Of a stretch of DNA of 41,063 nt, positions 26,050 through 36,250 are shown one piece after another (the first letter of the stretch is position 1; every line of letters starts with the position of its first letter). Under the pieces are notes generated by a model. The model did not search any database and was not told where the DNA came from. It worked only from the letters and a program-made list of their open reading frames with translations. A program made the translations under genes and the position numbers. This DNA is from Clostridiales bacterium (GTDB taxonomy: Bacteria; Bacillota; Clostridia; Monoglobales; WRBX01), in NCBI GenBank assembly GCA_031263785.1, contig JAISFC010000024.1:1-41063 (forward strand), read 5' to 3'.

Positions 26050-27078
26050 ATGGCGCAGGATATTGGGATTGATTTGGGAACGGCATCTGTTTTGGTGTAT
26101 ATTAAGGGGAAGGGGATTGTGCTGAAGGAGCCGTCGGTTGTCGCGGTGGATACTACGACGAACCGCCTTCTCGCCGTGGGGCTTGAGGCGCAGCGCATGT
26201 TGGGGCGCACACCCGGCAACATAGTGGCGATTCGTCCGCTCAGGGAGGGCGTAATTTCGGATTACCAAATGACGGAGCGTATGCTGAAGTATTTCCTCGA
26301 GCGCATTTGCAAGCGGCAGCTGTTCAAGCCGCGCGTGATTATTTGCGTACCAAGCGGCGTTACGGAGGTTGAGGAGCGTGCGGTCATGGACGCGGCGAGC
26401 CAGGCGGGGGCGAGCAAGGTATATTTGATTGAGGAGCCGGTGGCGGCGGCAATTGGCGCGAACATCGACATTTCCAAGCCTTACGGCAACATGGTGGTAG
26501 ACATCGGCGGCGGCACGACTGACATTGCCGTAATTTCGCTCGGGGGGATTGTAGAGAGCAATTCCATCAAAATTGCGGGCGACAAGTTTGACGAGGCGAT
26601 TGTGAAATATATTCGCAAGAAGCACAACGTGCTGGTGGGGGAGCGCACGGCGGAGGACATAAAAATGCGCATAGGGTGCGTCATACCGCGCGAAAATGAA
26701 CTGGGCAAAAAAGAAACGCTGCAAATTGAAACGCGTGGACGCTGCTTGATTACGGGGCTGCCGAAGGAGATAACGGTTTCGTCGGACGAGGTGTGCCTTG
26801 CGCTGGAAGAGTGCTCAAACGCGATTACGGAGGCGATAAAGAATCTGCTGGAGACGACGCCGCCGGAGCTGATAGGCGACATAGCGACTCACGGGATAGT
26901 CCTGACGGGTGGCGGCGCGCTAATTTGGGGGCTGGATAAGCTAATCCACGCGGAAACGGGAATCCCGTGCTACGTTGCGGACGACGCGATATCCTGCGTT
27001 GCCGTCGGGACGGGGAAAGCGCTTGAGAACATCGAAAGCCTCAAGGATACCATGGATAAACGGCGGAGAATATCTTAA
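26050..27078 (+). CDS. MreB/Mbl-family rod-shape protein
   Basis: QDIGIDLGTASVLVYIKGKGIVLKEPSVVA...MVVDIGGGTTDIAVISLGGIV...GIVLTGGGALIWGLDKLI; ATG 26050 preferred over the ORF-track GTG 26041. Confidence 0.94.
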   Translation: MAQDIGIDLGTASVLVYIKGKGIVLKEPSVVAVDTTTNRLLAVGLEAQRMLGRTPGNIVAIRPLREGVISDYQMTERMLKYFLERICKRQLFKPRVIICVPSGVTEVEERAVMDAASQAGASKVYLIEEPVAAAIGANIDISKPYGNMVVDIGGGTTDIAVISLGGIVESNSIKIAGDKFDEAIVKYIRKKHNVLVGERTAEDIKMRIGCVIPRENELGKKETLQIETRGRCLITGLPKEITVSSDEVCLALEECSNAITEAIKNLLETTPPELIGDIATHGIVLTGGGALIWGLDKLIHAETGIPCYVADDAISCVAVGTGKALENIESLKDTMDKRRRIS

Positions 27079-27128
27079 TTACGAATAATTTTACAATGCG
27101 TTAAAATTTGTTGGAGGGGGTCGGGTGT

Positions 27129-28394
27129 GTGAAAAAAAGCACGATTATTGCATGGAGTTTTGTGGCTATTATTGTGTTGAGTTTTGTATCTGTAATTGTT
27201 TTAAATTTCGCAAAAGGCGGTAGCGGCGGCGAGACCGCGAATAAAGATAATGCGCCTACATCTTTGGATTCAGACGTTAAGCTGATGAAAACGATTGATA
27301 ATGGCGGGAATATTATTTTCTCGCCGTTCAGCATAAAAATGGCGTTTATGATGGCGGCGAACGGCGCGTCGGGAGCGACTAAGCAGGAGATTTTGGATGC
27401 TTTTGGAGTGAGCGATTTGGATTCCTTTAACCAATCCGCGAAAAATGCGTCCGCGGTGATTGAAAGCGAGGAGCGTAGCGAATACGACACAGATAGGAAG
27501 ACTATGGCGTTTGAAATAGGCAATTCGATTTGGCTGAACAAGGATTATGAGGCGCCGACGTTTGCGAATGTGGTTTTTTCGCCGCAGTTTACGGCAAAGG
27601 TGCAGGAGTTTTTCCATGGGGTCAGCAATGTTGTGGGCAAGGCAAACAGGGTGACCGCGGTAAACGCGTGGATTGAAGAGAAAACTCACGGGAAAATCGT
27701 CGGGGCATTGCCGGATAGCGATGATTTTGACTATATGTCTGCGTTGGTGAACACGATTTATTTTAAGGCGGAATGGGCGAACCAATTCACAGAAGCGGCG
27801 ACGCAAAAGAGGATGTTTACGAACAAAAACGGCACGACGGCATCGGTGGATTTTATGAATAAAACCGAAGGTATGGGCTATTTTGAGAACGGTAAATTCC
27901 AAGCGGTTGAGATTCCGTATTATACCGGCAGTGACGCGCAAATTAGCATGTTTATTTTTCTGCCGAAAAAAACGTCGAGTGAGATAGACGCGAATGATAT
28001 GAGCGCGGTTTTCGCGAATAAAACGTCGGAGAATGTTAATCTAAGCATTCCTAAATTTAAGACGGAATTTAAAGATACGGGAATTAAGGATAAACTAGCG
28101 CAATTGGGGATTGTTGAGGCTTTTAATGGGGAGCGCGCTCAATTTGGCGGAACATATGATAATTTGCCTGCCGGATTTAACGCTTATATTGGTTTTGTGA
28201 TACATCAAGCGTATATTGAGATAGACGAGAACGGCACCGAAGCGGCGGCGACGACGATTATTGGGGGAAAGAATCTTGCTATTGCCATTCCGCCCACCCC
28301 GAAGGAGTTTGTGGCTGACCATCCGTTTACTTATGTGATTCGCGATAATAGCTCGGGCGACGTGTATTTTATGGGGAAGATAGTTTCTTTTTAA
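27129..28394 (+). CDS. Serpin family protein with N-terminal membrane anchor
   Basis: NIIFSPFSIKMAFMMAANGASGATKQEI, hinge EIDENGTEAAATT, FVADHPFTYVIRDNSSGDVYFMGKI; GTG start with GGAGGGGG SD (27113-27120). Confidence 0.93.
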   Translation: MKKSTIIAWSFVAIIVLSFVSVIVLNFAKGGSGGETANKDNAPTSLDSDVKLMKTIDNGGNIIFSPFSIKMAFMMAANGASGATKQEILDAFGVSDLDSFNQSAKNASAVIESEERSEYDTDRKTMAFEIGNSIWLNKDYEAPTFANVVFSPQFTAKVQEFFHGVSNVVGKANRVTAVNAWIEEKTHGKIVGALPDSDDFDYMSALVNTIYFKAEWANQFTEAATQKRMFTNKNGTTASVDFMNKTEGMGYFENGKFQAVEIPYYTGSDAQISMFIFLPKKTSSEIDANDMSAVFANKTSENVNLSIPKFKTEFKDTGIKDKLAQLGIVEAFNGERAQFGGTYDNLPAGFNAYIGFVIHQAYIEIDENGTEAAATTIIGGKNLAIAIPPTPKEFVADHPFTYVIRDNSSGDVYFMGKIVSF

Positions 28395-28408
28395 CTAGTT
28401 GGCGGCGG

Positions 28409-29371
28409 TCAAATGCTTAGTTGCAAGGCTAATTTTATCAATTCCTCGCTGTCATCGGGCGCGACGGAAAGCCCCTCGTTTACGTCGATGTCGTATATTT
28501 TGTTGTCCTTCATGCCCACGATTCGGTTGCCTATGCCGTTGCGCAGCAAATCCACCGCCCGCGCGCCCATTTGGCTGGCGAGGCAGCGGTCCATCGCAGT
28601 CGGGCTCCCGCCGCGTTGCATGTAGCCTAAAGTGTTAATCTTTGTCTCGATTTTAGTTTCCTGCTCTATGCGCCGCTTAAGCTCGTCCGCGCCGCCTACG
28701 CCCTCGGCAAGCACAATGATAAAATGCTTCTTGTTGCGCCTGATTCCGTCGTTTATCACGGAAACTATGTCGGGCGTGTTTTCGGGCTTCATCTCGGGGA
28801 CGTACACCGCCTCCGCGCCCGTGGCAATCGCCACATGTATGGCAATTTTGCCGGAATTGCGCCCCATAACCTCAATGATATTGCAGCGTTGATGGCTGGA
28901 CGCCGTGTCGCGAATTTTATCCACCGCGTCCTTCGCCGTGTTTATCGCGGTATCAAAGCCGATTGTGTATTCAGTGCAGGAGATGTCGTTGTCGATGGTG
29001 CCCGGGATGCCGATGGTTGGCAAGCCGGAAGCCGCAAGGTCGCGCACGCCGCGGAAGGAGCCGTCGCCGCCGATTACAACAAGACCGTCAAGGTGAAAGT
29101 ATTTCGCCTGTTCGACGGCTTTTTTAACGCCTTCAGGGGTGGCGAATTCCGTAGACCGCGCCGTTTGAAGCACAGTCCCGCCGCGTTGCAGGATGTCGGA
29201 CACATCCCGCGCGTTAAACTCGAAGAAGTCGCCGTGTAAAAGCCCGCTAAATCCGCGTCTTATGCCCAGCGCGCGCAGATTGTAAAATTTGGCGCTGCGC
29301 ACCACGGAGCGAATTGCCGCGTTCATGCCGGGCGCGTCACCGCCGCTTGTTAAAACTCCGATTGTGTTCAT
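28409..29371 (-). CDS. pfkA: ATP-dependent 6-phosphofructokinase
   Basis: MNTIGVLTSGGDAPGMNAAIRSVVR...GFSGLLHGDF...IGIPGTIDNDISCTEYTIGFDTAINTAKDAVDKIRDTASSHQR. Confidence 0.96.
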   Translation of the reverse strand: MNTIGVLTSGGDAPGMNAAIRSVVRSAKFYNLRALGIRRGFSGLLHGDFFEFNARDVSDILQRGGTVLQTARSTEFATPEGVKKAVEQAKYFHLDGLVVIGGDGSFRGVRDLAASGLPTIGIPGTIDNDISCTEYTIGFDTAINTAKDAVDKIRDTASSHQRCNIIEVMGRNSGKIAIHVAIATGAEAVYVPEMKPENTPDIVSVINDGIRRNKKHFIIVLAEGVGGADELKRRIEQETKIETKINTLGYMQRGGSPTAMDRCLASQMGARAVDLLRNGIGNRIVGMKDNKIYDIDVNEGLSVAPDDSEELIKLALQLSI

Positions 29372-29454
29372 AATATCATCCTTCCTGAAGGTAATGCGGG
29401 CATTGGTAATGCGAGCATTGGGTCAATCAACACCACGGGCGAAAACGCTGATTA

Positions 29455-30132
29455 TCAGCAGCTCATCAATATAGTTTCGTGCGCCTTTTCCATTTCCGTA
29501 GACGGCACAAGCACCTCGTGCATTTCGTTGCCGCTGTCGTAAACGCGCGCCAGCACAGCGCTTTTCTCCAGCGCGTTCCGCACCTTTTCAGCCATTTCGA
29601 GCGTTTGCGCCATGTATATGGAAGTCCACATCCCAATCAAATCCTTTCTGCCGTTAATTTGGCGTCCGAGCAGAGAACTCGCGGTTCTTGTGTTGCCTGC
29701 CGCCAGAAGCTTACGAATCCGCGTGCTCGAGACCAACGCCCCGCCGACCTTGAGAGGAGGCATCACCTTTAGCTCCACGCCGTATTCGTCGCACAATTCG
29801 GCTAGGAAAGCAACGTTGCCCTCTTTCCCTTTGCCGAAGGTGAAATTAAATCCCACGACGACCAAGCTTGCTTTCAGCTCTTGAACAATGCACTTCTCGA
29901 AAAAATCCGCCGCAGTCATATTTTTAAGGTTATCAAGCGGTTTTGCGATGACTTGATGCACACCTAAGCCCTTAAGGAGCCGCTGCTTTTCATCGGGAGT
30001 CGTAAGGCTCTCCGCGGAATTTTGAATCACCAGCGCGCACGTGGGCGATGACGAATTTACCGCAATTCTAACGAGCTTTCTATGCGCAATATGAACGCCG
30101 TCAAACGTACCGGCGACAACCCCTAAACCCAT
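29455..30132 (-). CDS. ribF: RibF-type FAD synthetase (adenylyltransferase) domain fused to a small MWT-type (DUF2007-like) domain; riboflavin kinase domain absent
   Basis: GTFDGVHIAHRKLVRIAV...VGFNFTFGKGKEGN...VSSTRIRKLLAAGNTRTASSLLGR then MWTSIYMAQTLEMAEKVRNALEK...EVLVPSTEMEKAHETIL. Confidence 0.8.
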   Translation of the reverse strand: MGLGVVAGTFDGVHIAHRKLVRIAVNSSSPTCALVIQNSAESLTTPDEKQRLLKGLGVHQVIAKPLDNLKNMTAADFFEKCIVQELKASLVVVGFNFTFGKGKEGNVAFLAELCDEYGVELKVMPPLKVGGALVSSTRIRKLLAAGNTRTASSLLGRQINGRKDLIGMWTSIYMAQTLEMAEKVRNALEKSAVLARVYDSGNEMHEVLVPSTEMEKAHETILMSC

Positions 30133-30989
30133 AATGCTTTCACCAACTTTAAAACTCCGCCTTCCGCACGGCTTATAGCCAATAATTCGCCGCCCGCGCT
30201 TTTCACTCTGTAAAATCCGTCAGGCAGGTCGGCCTCTATTTTTCCGCCGTTTATAATTGTGAATTCTTTTTCTTCCGGCACGATAAATTCGGCGAAATCC
30301 GCCAGCGCGCCGTCTATGGAAATCATCTCAAATTCCTTATTTTCCAACTGATTAGTCGTTATGCACTGCTCCAGCGCAAACCGCCCGACCCGCGTCCGTA
30401 TCAACGCGCTCATGCACCCGCCGCAGCCCAGACGATTGCCTATATCGTGGCAAAGTGTGCGCATATACGTGCCTTTGGAGCAGTCGACGAGCATCTCAAT
30501 TAAATCATTTGCAATTTTCAGCACTTCTATGCTATGTATACGTATTTTTCGCGGCTTGCGTTCCACCTCAATGCCCTTCCGCGCCAGCTCGTACAGCTTT
30601 TTTCCGCCGATTTTCAGGGCGGAATACATGGGCGGGATTTGCTCAATTTCGCCCACGAATTCCGCGATGACCTCACGGATTTGCGCGTCGCGGGGAAGTG
30701 GGATTCTGCCGAGGTTAAGCGCGATTCGCTTGCCCGTTATGTCCTGCGTGTCCGTCACGATGCCCAGCTGCATGCTCACGCGGTATTGTTTCCGCTCCAC
30801 CTGCAAAAACTCCGCTATTTTGGTCGCTCTGCCCACGCAAATGGGTAAAACGCCCGTCGCCATCGGGTCCAACGTGCCGACGTGCCCCGCTTTTTCAATC
30901 TTGAGGACCCGCCGCGTTTGAATCACGATGTCGTGCGACGTTATCATTTGAGGCTTATTTACTAAGATAATCCCTGCTTCTAATATAAT
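30123..30989 (-). CDS. truB: tRNA pseudouridine(55) synthase
   Basis: GIILVNKPQMITSHDIV...KAGHVGTLDPMATGVLPICVGRATKIAEF...MYSALKIGGKKLYELARKG; start extended upstream of ORF-track ATG 30947 to recover the GIINVxKP motif (start codon non-canonical, approximate). Confidence 0.92.
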   Translation of the reverse strand: MILEAGIILVNKPQMITSHDIVIQTRRVLKIEKAGHVGTLDPMATGVLPICVGRATKIAEFLQVERKQYRVSMQLGIVTDTQDITGKRIALNLGRIPLPRDAQIREVIAEFVGEIEQIPPMYSALKIGGKKLYELARKGIEVERKPRKIRIHSIEVLKIANDLIEMLVDCSKGTYMRTLCHDIGNRLGCGGCMSALIRTRVGRFALEQCITTNQLENKEFEMISIDGALADFAEFIVPEEKEFTIINGGKIEADLPDGFYRVKSAGGELLAISRAEGGVLKLVKALWV

Positions 30990-31968
30990 CCTCAGCCTCC
31001 CTAACTATAATTTCCCCGACGGCTTGAAGGTCAGTTTCGGTTGGAAATTCGCAGCCCGCCGCGCGCAAGTGTCCGCCGCCCCCGAACCGCGCGCAAAACT
31101 CCGAAACATCATAGATATCGCTGTTGGACCGCAGGCTCGCCTTAATGCTGCCGTCGTCTTTTTTGCGCAGGTAAATCGCTATTTTTACGCCGAGAATGTT
31201 GCGCGCAAAATTCACCAGCCCCTCAATATCCGACGATGTGCAATTGTGCTTGCTCATCTGCTCCGGAGACACGGTTATAAGTGAAACGCCCGTGTTTTTG
31301 CTGAATTTGAGCCCGCACAGCACCTCGCCGACTAAGCGCGTCCGCTCAATTGTGTTGGAAACGAAGAGAAGAGTGTTAATTTTGGCGGAATTTGCGCCCT
31401 TGCGAATGAGGTCCGCGGCGATTTCCAAGCTGCGCGGAGTGGCGTTAGCCTGACGGAATCCGCCGGTGTCTGAGGAAATAGCCAGATACAAATTATTCGC
31501 TATTTCAGGCGTAATTTCAACCCCATACAGCCGGCAAAATTCGTAAATCACCTCGCCGCACGCGCCAGCCTCGACGTCGACGTAATTTATCGCGCCGAAA
31601 CGAGTGCAGGTTTTGTGGTGGTCGAAGCAAATTGTATTTTCACCCGCGGCAAGGTAGAGCTCGGCACGAGTCCCCAGCCGCCCTAAATCCGAGCTGTCGA
31701 CGGCAATAACAAGGTCGTAATCCGTATTATTTTCGCCGTCAGTTTCAGAATCGCATACGACCGGCATGAGCTTGTGCGGCTCAATTTCTTCGGTTATAAC
31801 GCGCACCGCCTTTGGAGCGCCCGTCGCCGCGCCCATCTGCTCAATAACGAGCTTGAGCCCGTAAGCCGTCCCCAACGCGTCGCCGTCCGCGTCAACATGC
31901 GTCAAAATGGCAATATTGCCCGATGCCGCTATCTTATCAAAGGCTTTTTTTAAATCGTCCGTTTTCAT
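30955..31968 (-). CDS. nrnA: DHH-family phosphoesterase (NrnA-like oligoribonuclease/PAP phosphatase)
   Basis: IAILTHVDADGDALGTAYGL...DHHKTC...GGGGHLRAAGCEF; located between rbfA and truB. Confidence 0.92.
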   Translation of the reverse strand: MKTDDLKKAFDKIAASGNIAILTHVDADGDALGTAYGLKLVIEQMGAATGAPKAVRVITEEIEPHKLMPVVCDSETDGENNTDYDLVIAVDSSDLGRLGTRAELYLAAGENTICFDHHKTCTRFGAINYVDVEAGACGEVIYEFCRLYGVEITPEIANNLYLAISSDTGGFRQANATPRSLEIAADLIRKGANSAKINTLLFVSNTIERTRLVGEVLCGLKFSKNTGVSLITVSPEQMSKHNCTSSDIEGLVNFARNILGVKIAIYLRKKDDGSIKASLRSNSDIYDVSEFCARFGGGGHLRAAGCEFPTETDLQAVGEIIVREAEDYIRSRDYLSK

Positions 31969-31986
31969 CTTGTCATCTCCGTGGTT

Positions 31987-32331
31987 TCAACTTTTGTCCT
32001 GAATGTCCTTTAATATGCTATTAATTTTCGCGCCCGTCTCCATAGAATGGTCCAGGACGAAAATCAATTCAGGCGTAAAATGCAGGTCAATTCGTTCCCC
32101 AAGCTCGCGGCGTATGAACCCGCCGGCGCTTTTTAGCCCGTTCAAAGTCTCCTTTTGCTCGCTCTCGTTGCCCATCACACTGACAAACACCTTAGCCTGC
32201 TTCAAATCCTTAGTGGTCGCCACGCCGACAACGCTCGTCATTGCAGCCACGCGCGGGTCTTTCACCTCGCGGATAACCGCGGCAATATCCCGTTTAATCC
32301 CCTCGTTTATCTTATCCATTCTGTGCTGCAT
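31987..32331 (-). CDS. rbfA: Ribosome-binding factor A
   Basis: HRMDKINEGIKRDIAAVIREVKDPRVAAMTSVVGVATTKDLKQAKVFVSV; ATG 32331 with AGGAGG SD preferred. Confidence 0.94.
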   Translation of the reverse strand: MQHRMDKINEGIKRDIAAVIREVKDPRVAAMTSVVGVATTKDLKQAKVFVSVMGNESEQKETLNGLKSAGGFIRRELGERIDLHFTPELIFVLDHSMETGAKINSILKDIQDKS

Positions 32332-32405
32332 TGTCAAACCTCCTATAAGCATTGAATGTTCGTTGTCTTCCGTTAGCCTCGCGCCTCATCGCCTCTGATT
32401 TTGCG

Positions 32406-34652
32406 TCATTGCGCGACCTCGACCATCTCGAAATTCTCGATTATATCGCCTTCTTTTATATCGTTGTATTTCTCCAGCGTCAGCCCGCACTCGTACCCCG
32501 AGGCGACCTCTTTCGCGTCCTCCTTAAACCGCTTGAGCGAAGTCAGCGTCCCCTCGTACAGCACAATCCCGTCGCGAATCAACCGCGCCTGACTGTTCCT
32601 CTGGAGCTTCCCGTCGGTGACGTAACAGCCCGCAATGGTGCCTAAACTGCTGGCTTTGAATATCTGGCGGACCTCCGCGTGACCCGACACACTTTCCGTA
32701 TACACGGGGTCCAGCAAGCCTTTCATCGCCGCCTCGACTTCCTCAATCGCTTGATATATCACCCGATACAGGCGCATTTCCACCTTCATACGGTCCGAAG
32801 CCTCGCTCGCGGACGCCGTCGGACGCACGTTAAACCCGATTATAATCGCATTAGACGCCCCTGCAAGCATTATGTCGGAATCGTTTATCGCGCCCACGCC
32901 GCCGTGCACAATCCGCACCCGCACTTCCTCGTTGGACAGCTTCTCGAGGCTCTGGCACATCGCCTCAACCGAGCCCTGAACGTCCGCCTTGACTATCAAG
33001 TTCAGCTCCTTAATTTGCCCCTCTTTAATGCGCGTAAACAAGCCGTCGAGGGTCGCCACCTGCTGATTGGATTTATCCGCGTCCGTCTTAGCGCGGTGCT
33101 TGCGCTGTGCCACCACGTTCCGCGCGCGGCGTTCATCGTTTACCACATAGAATATGTCGCCGCCTTCGGGCGTTTCGGAAAAGCCCAAAACCTCAACGGG
33201 GACGCTGGGAGCCGCTGATTTAACGTTTTTCCCGAGGTCGTTGGTCATCGCGCGTATGCGACCGACCGCCGTCCCAGCCACGATAATATCACCTATGCGG
33301 AGCGTGCCGTTCTGCACGAGCACCGTCGCCACGGGACCCTTCCCCTTATCCAGGCGCGCCTCAATAATCACGCCTTTAGCGGCGCGGTGGGGATTCGCCT
33401 TTAGCTCCTTCATGTCCGCGACCAGCGCGACCATCTCCAAAAGTTGGTCGATGTTCGTGTTCTTTTTGGCGGAGACGGGGACGCAAATGGTGTCGCCGCC
33501 CCATTCCTCGGGGACAAGCCCGTGCTCCGTGAGGTCCTGGCGCACCTTGTCGGGATTCGCGCCCTCCTTGTCAATCTTATTAATCGCGACGATTATATGC
33601 ACTTCCGCCGCTTTTGCGTGGTCGATAGCCTCAATCGTTTGGGGCATAATGCCGTCATCGGCGGACACGACCAGAATCGCAATATCCGTCGCCTGCGCGC
33701 CCCTCGCCCGCATCGCCGTGAACGCCTCATGCCCGGGCGTATCGAGGAAGGTTATCTTTTTATCGTGAATCCGCACGCGGTACGCGCCTATGTGCTGCGT
33801 TATGCCGCCAGCCTCGGACGAAATCACATTTGTGTTGCGAATGGTGTCTAACAGCGAGGTTTTACCGTGGTCGACATGCCCCATAACCACCACGACCGGT
33901 GAGCGCGGGACCAGCTGCTCGGGGGAATCCTCCATATCATTAAACAGCAGCTCTTCCTCGGAAACGATTATCTCGGGCGACACGGCGGCGTCGAATTCCA
34001 GACCAATCAGCGCGGCGGTGTCGTAGTCGATAATTTGGCTGATAGACGCCATAATCCCCAATTGCATGAGGGCTTTCACCACGTCGGACGCGGGGCGTTT
34101 AAGCAACTGCGCAAACTCGCCCACGGAAATTTCCTCGGGGATTTGAATATCCATATGCTCGTGCTTGGGCTTCTCTTTTTTAATTTCAGGAGCCTTAGTC
34201 TGCGTTTTTTCTTGCTTACGCTGCCCCTTTTTAATAATTTTCTGCTTCTTAGAGAAATCCTCATCTTTTATGGTACTCGGGACGAGCTCATCTATCTTTT
34301 CGGTATCGAATTTCGTGAGGTCGACGGTGTCATTGCGAGTATCCACAACGCGCGACACCTTTTGCGTAGGAGTTTGCGCCTCTTCCAGCGCTTTCAAGAA
34401 CTCCTCCTCGGTTATTTCGGGCTGGGCGTTTTCCGCGTCGGTGTCAACTAATTTTTTCAAAAGAAAATCAAACTGTTCCACGGCGAATTTTTGCGTGAAA
34501 AAGTCTAGAATTATATCTATTTCACTATGCTCCAGCGCGCTCATATTATTGCGCTGCTTTGTGCCGTACGTTCTCAGCACGTTCACGAGTTCCTTGCTCG
34601 ACTGCCCTAAACGCTTTGCAAGCTCGTGCGTTTTTACCTTGGCTAATGCCAT
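32406..34652 (-). CDS. infB: Translation initiation factor IF-2
   Basis: [27 protein letters not shown]...[11 protein letters not shown]...[33 protein letters not shown]. Confidence 0.97.
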   Translation of the reverse strand: MALAKVKTHELAKRLGQSSKELVNVLRTYGTKQRNNMSALEHSEIDIILDFFTQKFAVEQFDFLLKKLVDTDAENAQPEITEEEFLKALEEAQTPTQKVSRVVDTRNDTVDLTKFDTEKIDELVPSTIKDEDFSKKQKIIKKGQRKQEKTQTKAPEIKKEKPKHEHMDIQIPEEISVGEFAQLLKRPASDVVKALMQLGIMASISQIIDYDTAALIGLEFDAAVSPEIIVSEEELLFNDMEDSPEQLVPRSPVVVVMGHVDHGKTSLLDTIRNTNVISSEAGGITQHIGAYRVRIHDKKITFLDTPGHEAFTAMRARGAQATDIAILVVSADDGIMPQTIEAIDHAKAAEVHIIVAINKIDKEGANPDKVRQDLTEHGLVPEEWGGDTICVPVSAKKNTNIDQLLEMVALVADMKELKANPHRAAKGVIIEARLDKGKGPVATVLVQNGTLRIGDIIVAGTAVGRIRAMTNDLGKNVKSAAPSVPVEVLGFSETPEGGDIFYVVNDERRARNVVAQRKHRAKTDADKSNQQVATLDGLFTRIKEGQIKELNLIVKADVQGSVEAMCQSLEKLSNEEVRVRIVHGGVGAINDSDIMLAGASNAIIIGFNVRPTASASEASDRMKVEMRLYRVIYQAIEEVEAAMKGLLDPVYTESVSGHAEVRQIFKASSLGTIAGCYVTDGKLQRNSQARLIRDGIVLYEGTLTSLKRFKEDAKEVASGYECGLTLEKYNDIKEGDIIENFEMVEVAQ

Positions 34653-34736
34653 AAAAAAACTCCTTTGCTGTACTGCATCTTAGAAAGTGCGAAAATTCCT
34701 TCAAACTTATAAATAGCGGGTACTCAATGTTGCAAT

Positions 34737-35018
34737 TTACACGGAGCGGGCGCGGTCGTTGCCTTTGCCCTCCGCCAAACTTAAATATATTTCTTTTGGG
34801 ATTTCTCCCCTAAACGCCCTGTTAAATGCCTTTTTTTTGATTGCGGCGCTAATGCAGTCCGCGTTGTTGCACACATATGCGCTCCGCCCCTCGTGGTGAA
34901 CATTGGCGTCCACCAATTGAATATTGCCCGATTTGTCCTTGACAACCCGCAGAAATTCACTTTTTTCGCGCCGCGTCCTGCAGGCGACACACATCCTTAA
35001 AGGAGGCACATTGACCAA
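34737..35018 (-). CDS. ylxR: YlxR/RnpM (DUF448) family RNA-binding protein
   Basis: LRMCVACRTRREKSEFLRVVKDKSG...GRSAYVCNNADCISAAIKKKAFNRAF; position between nusA and infB. Confidence 0.93.
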   Translation of the reverse strand: MVNVPPLRMCVACRTRREKSEFLRVVKDKSGNIQLVDANVHHEGRSAYVCNNADCISAAIKKKAFNRAFRGEIPKEIYLSLAEGKGNDRARSV

Positions 35019-35124
35019 CTCCTAAACGAAAATTTCGGCGCAACGACGTCATTTTAAGCAGTTCCAAATGTCCGCGCCGCCGCTCGTGCAAAATCGGCTG
35101 CCGCTATCGACGCATACAATGAAT

Positions 35125-36159
35125 TTAATGCTCCGCAATGTAAGTTTCGCTTTTTATATCAATCTTGTATCCCGTCAATTTCGCGGCAAGACGCGCGTTC
35201 TGCCCTTCCTTGCCGATTGCGAGTGAGAGCTGGCTGTCCGGCACGATTACCGTGCAAATCTTCTCGGCATTGTTCACCCAGATGTTGGTGACGCTGGCGG
35301 GGCTCAACGCCTCGGACACAAATTCCGCCGCGTCCTCGCTATATTTAACGATATCGGCTTTTTCGCCGTTCACTTCGCTAACAATGTTTTTAACGCGGAC
35401 GCCGTTCGCCCCGATGCAGGCTCCGCGCGGGTCAACGTTCGGGTCGTTCGAGATAACCGCGACCTTACTGCGGCTCCCCGCCTCGCGCGCTATGGCTTTA
35501 ATATCGATGGTTCCGTCCGCAATCTCGGGGATTTCGCGCTCAAAAAGCTTCTCGATAAACCCGGGGTGCGAGCGCGAGATGTAAAGCTGCGCGCCTTGAC
35601 GCGTGCTGGTGACATCCACCACGTAGACCTTAATCCTGTCGCCGGGCTTGTAAGCCTCGGTGGGAATCTGCTCCGCGGGCGGGAGAATCGCCTCTAACTT
35701 GCCGATTTCCACGATTACGTTGGGTCTGTCTATGCGGTTGACGATGCCGTTCACAATTTCCCCTTGCTTGCCTTCAAATTCGGAAAAAAGCGCTTTCCGT
35801 TCCGCCTCGCGCAGCCCCTGCATGACAACCTGACGCGCCGTTTGCGCCGCAATTCTGCCGAATTCAGCGGGGTCCACCATGACATCAACAAAATCGCCGA
35901 TGTTATATTTATCGCTTATTTTATGCGCCTGTTCCAGCGATATCTGGGTGGAGAAGTCCTCGACCTCCTCCACAATCTCGCGGTGAGTAAACACCTGAAC
36001 CCCCCCCGTTTCGGGGTCAAAATTGGCTACGGTGAAGTGATTCACGCCTAAATGACGTTTGCCCGCGGCTGCCAAAGCGCGTTCTATCTTTTCGATTATA
36101 ACATCCTTAGGTATACCCTTTTCATTTTCGATTCCGTTCAAGATTTCAACAAAATTCAT
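35125..36159 (-). CDS. nusA: Transcription termination/antitermination protein NusA
   Basis: MNFVEILNGIENEKGIPKDVIIEKIERALAAAGKRHLG...DPRGACIGANGVRVKNIVSEVNGEKADIV...AIGKEGQNARLAAKLTGYKIDI. Confidence 0.96.
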   Translation of the reverse strand: MNFVEILNGIENEKGIPKDVIIEKIERALAAAGKRHLGVNHFTVANFDPETGGVQVFTHREIVEEVEDFSTQISLEQAHKISDKYNIGDFVDVMVDPAEFGRIAAQTARQVVMQGLREAERKALFSEFEGKQGEIVNGIVNRIDRPNVIVEIGKLEAILPPAEQIPTEAYKPGDRIKVYVVDVTSTRQGAQLYISRSHPGFIEKLFEREIPEIADGTIDIKAIAREAGSRSKVAVISNDPNVDPRGACIGANGVRVKNIVSEVNGEKADIVKYSEDAAEFVSEALSPASVTNIWVNNAEKICTVIVPDSQLSLAIGKEGQNARLAAKLTGYKIDIKSETYIAEH

Positions 36160-36250
36160 CTGTTATTCACCCTTTTCTATGTTTGCGCCTCAATTGACGT
36201 GTGTTTTTAAATTTAGCCGAAGCACCACAAGTGGCACTAATCAAAACCAA

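Noticed and set aside
25909-26724. 271-aa minus-strand ORF across metK 3' end/mreB
   Set aside because: Antisense to conserved metK and mreB; composition typical of frame-shadow translation.
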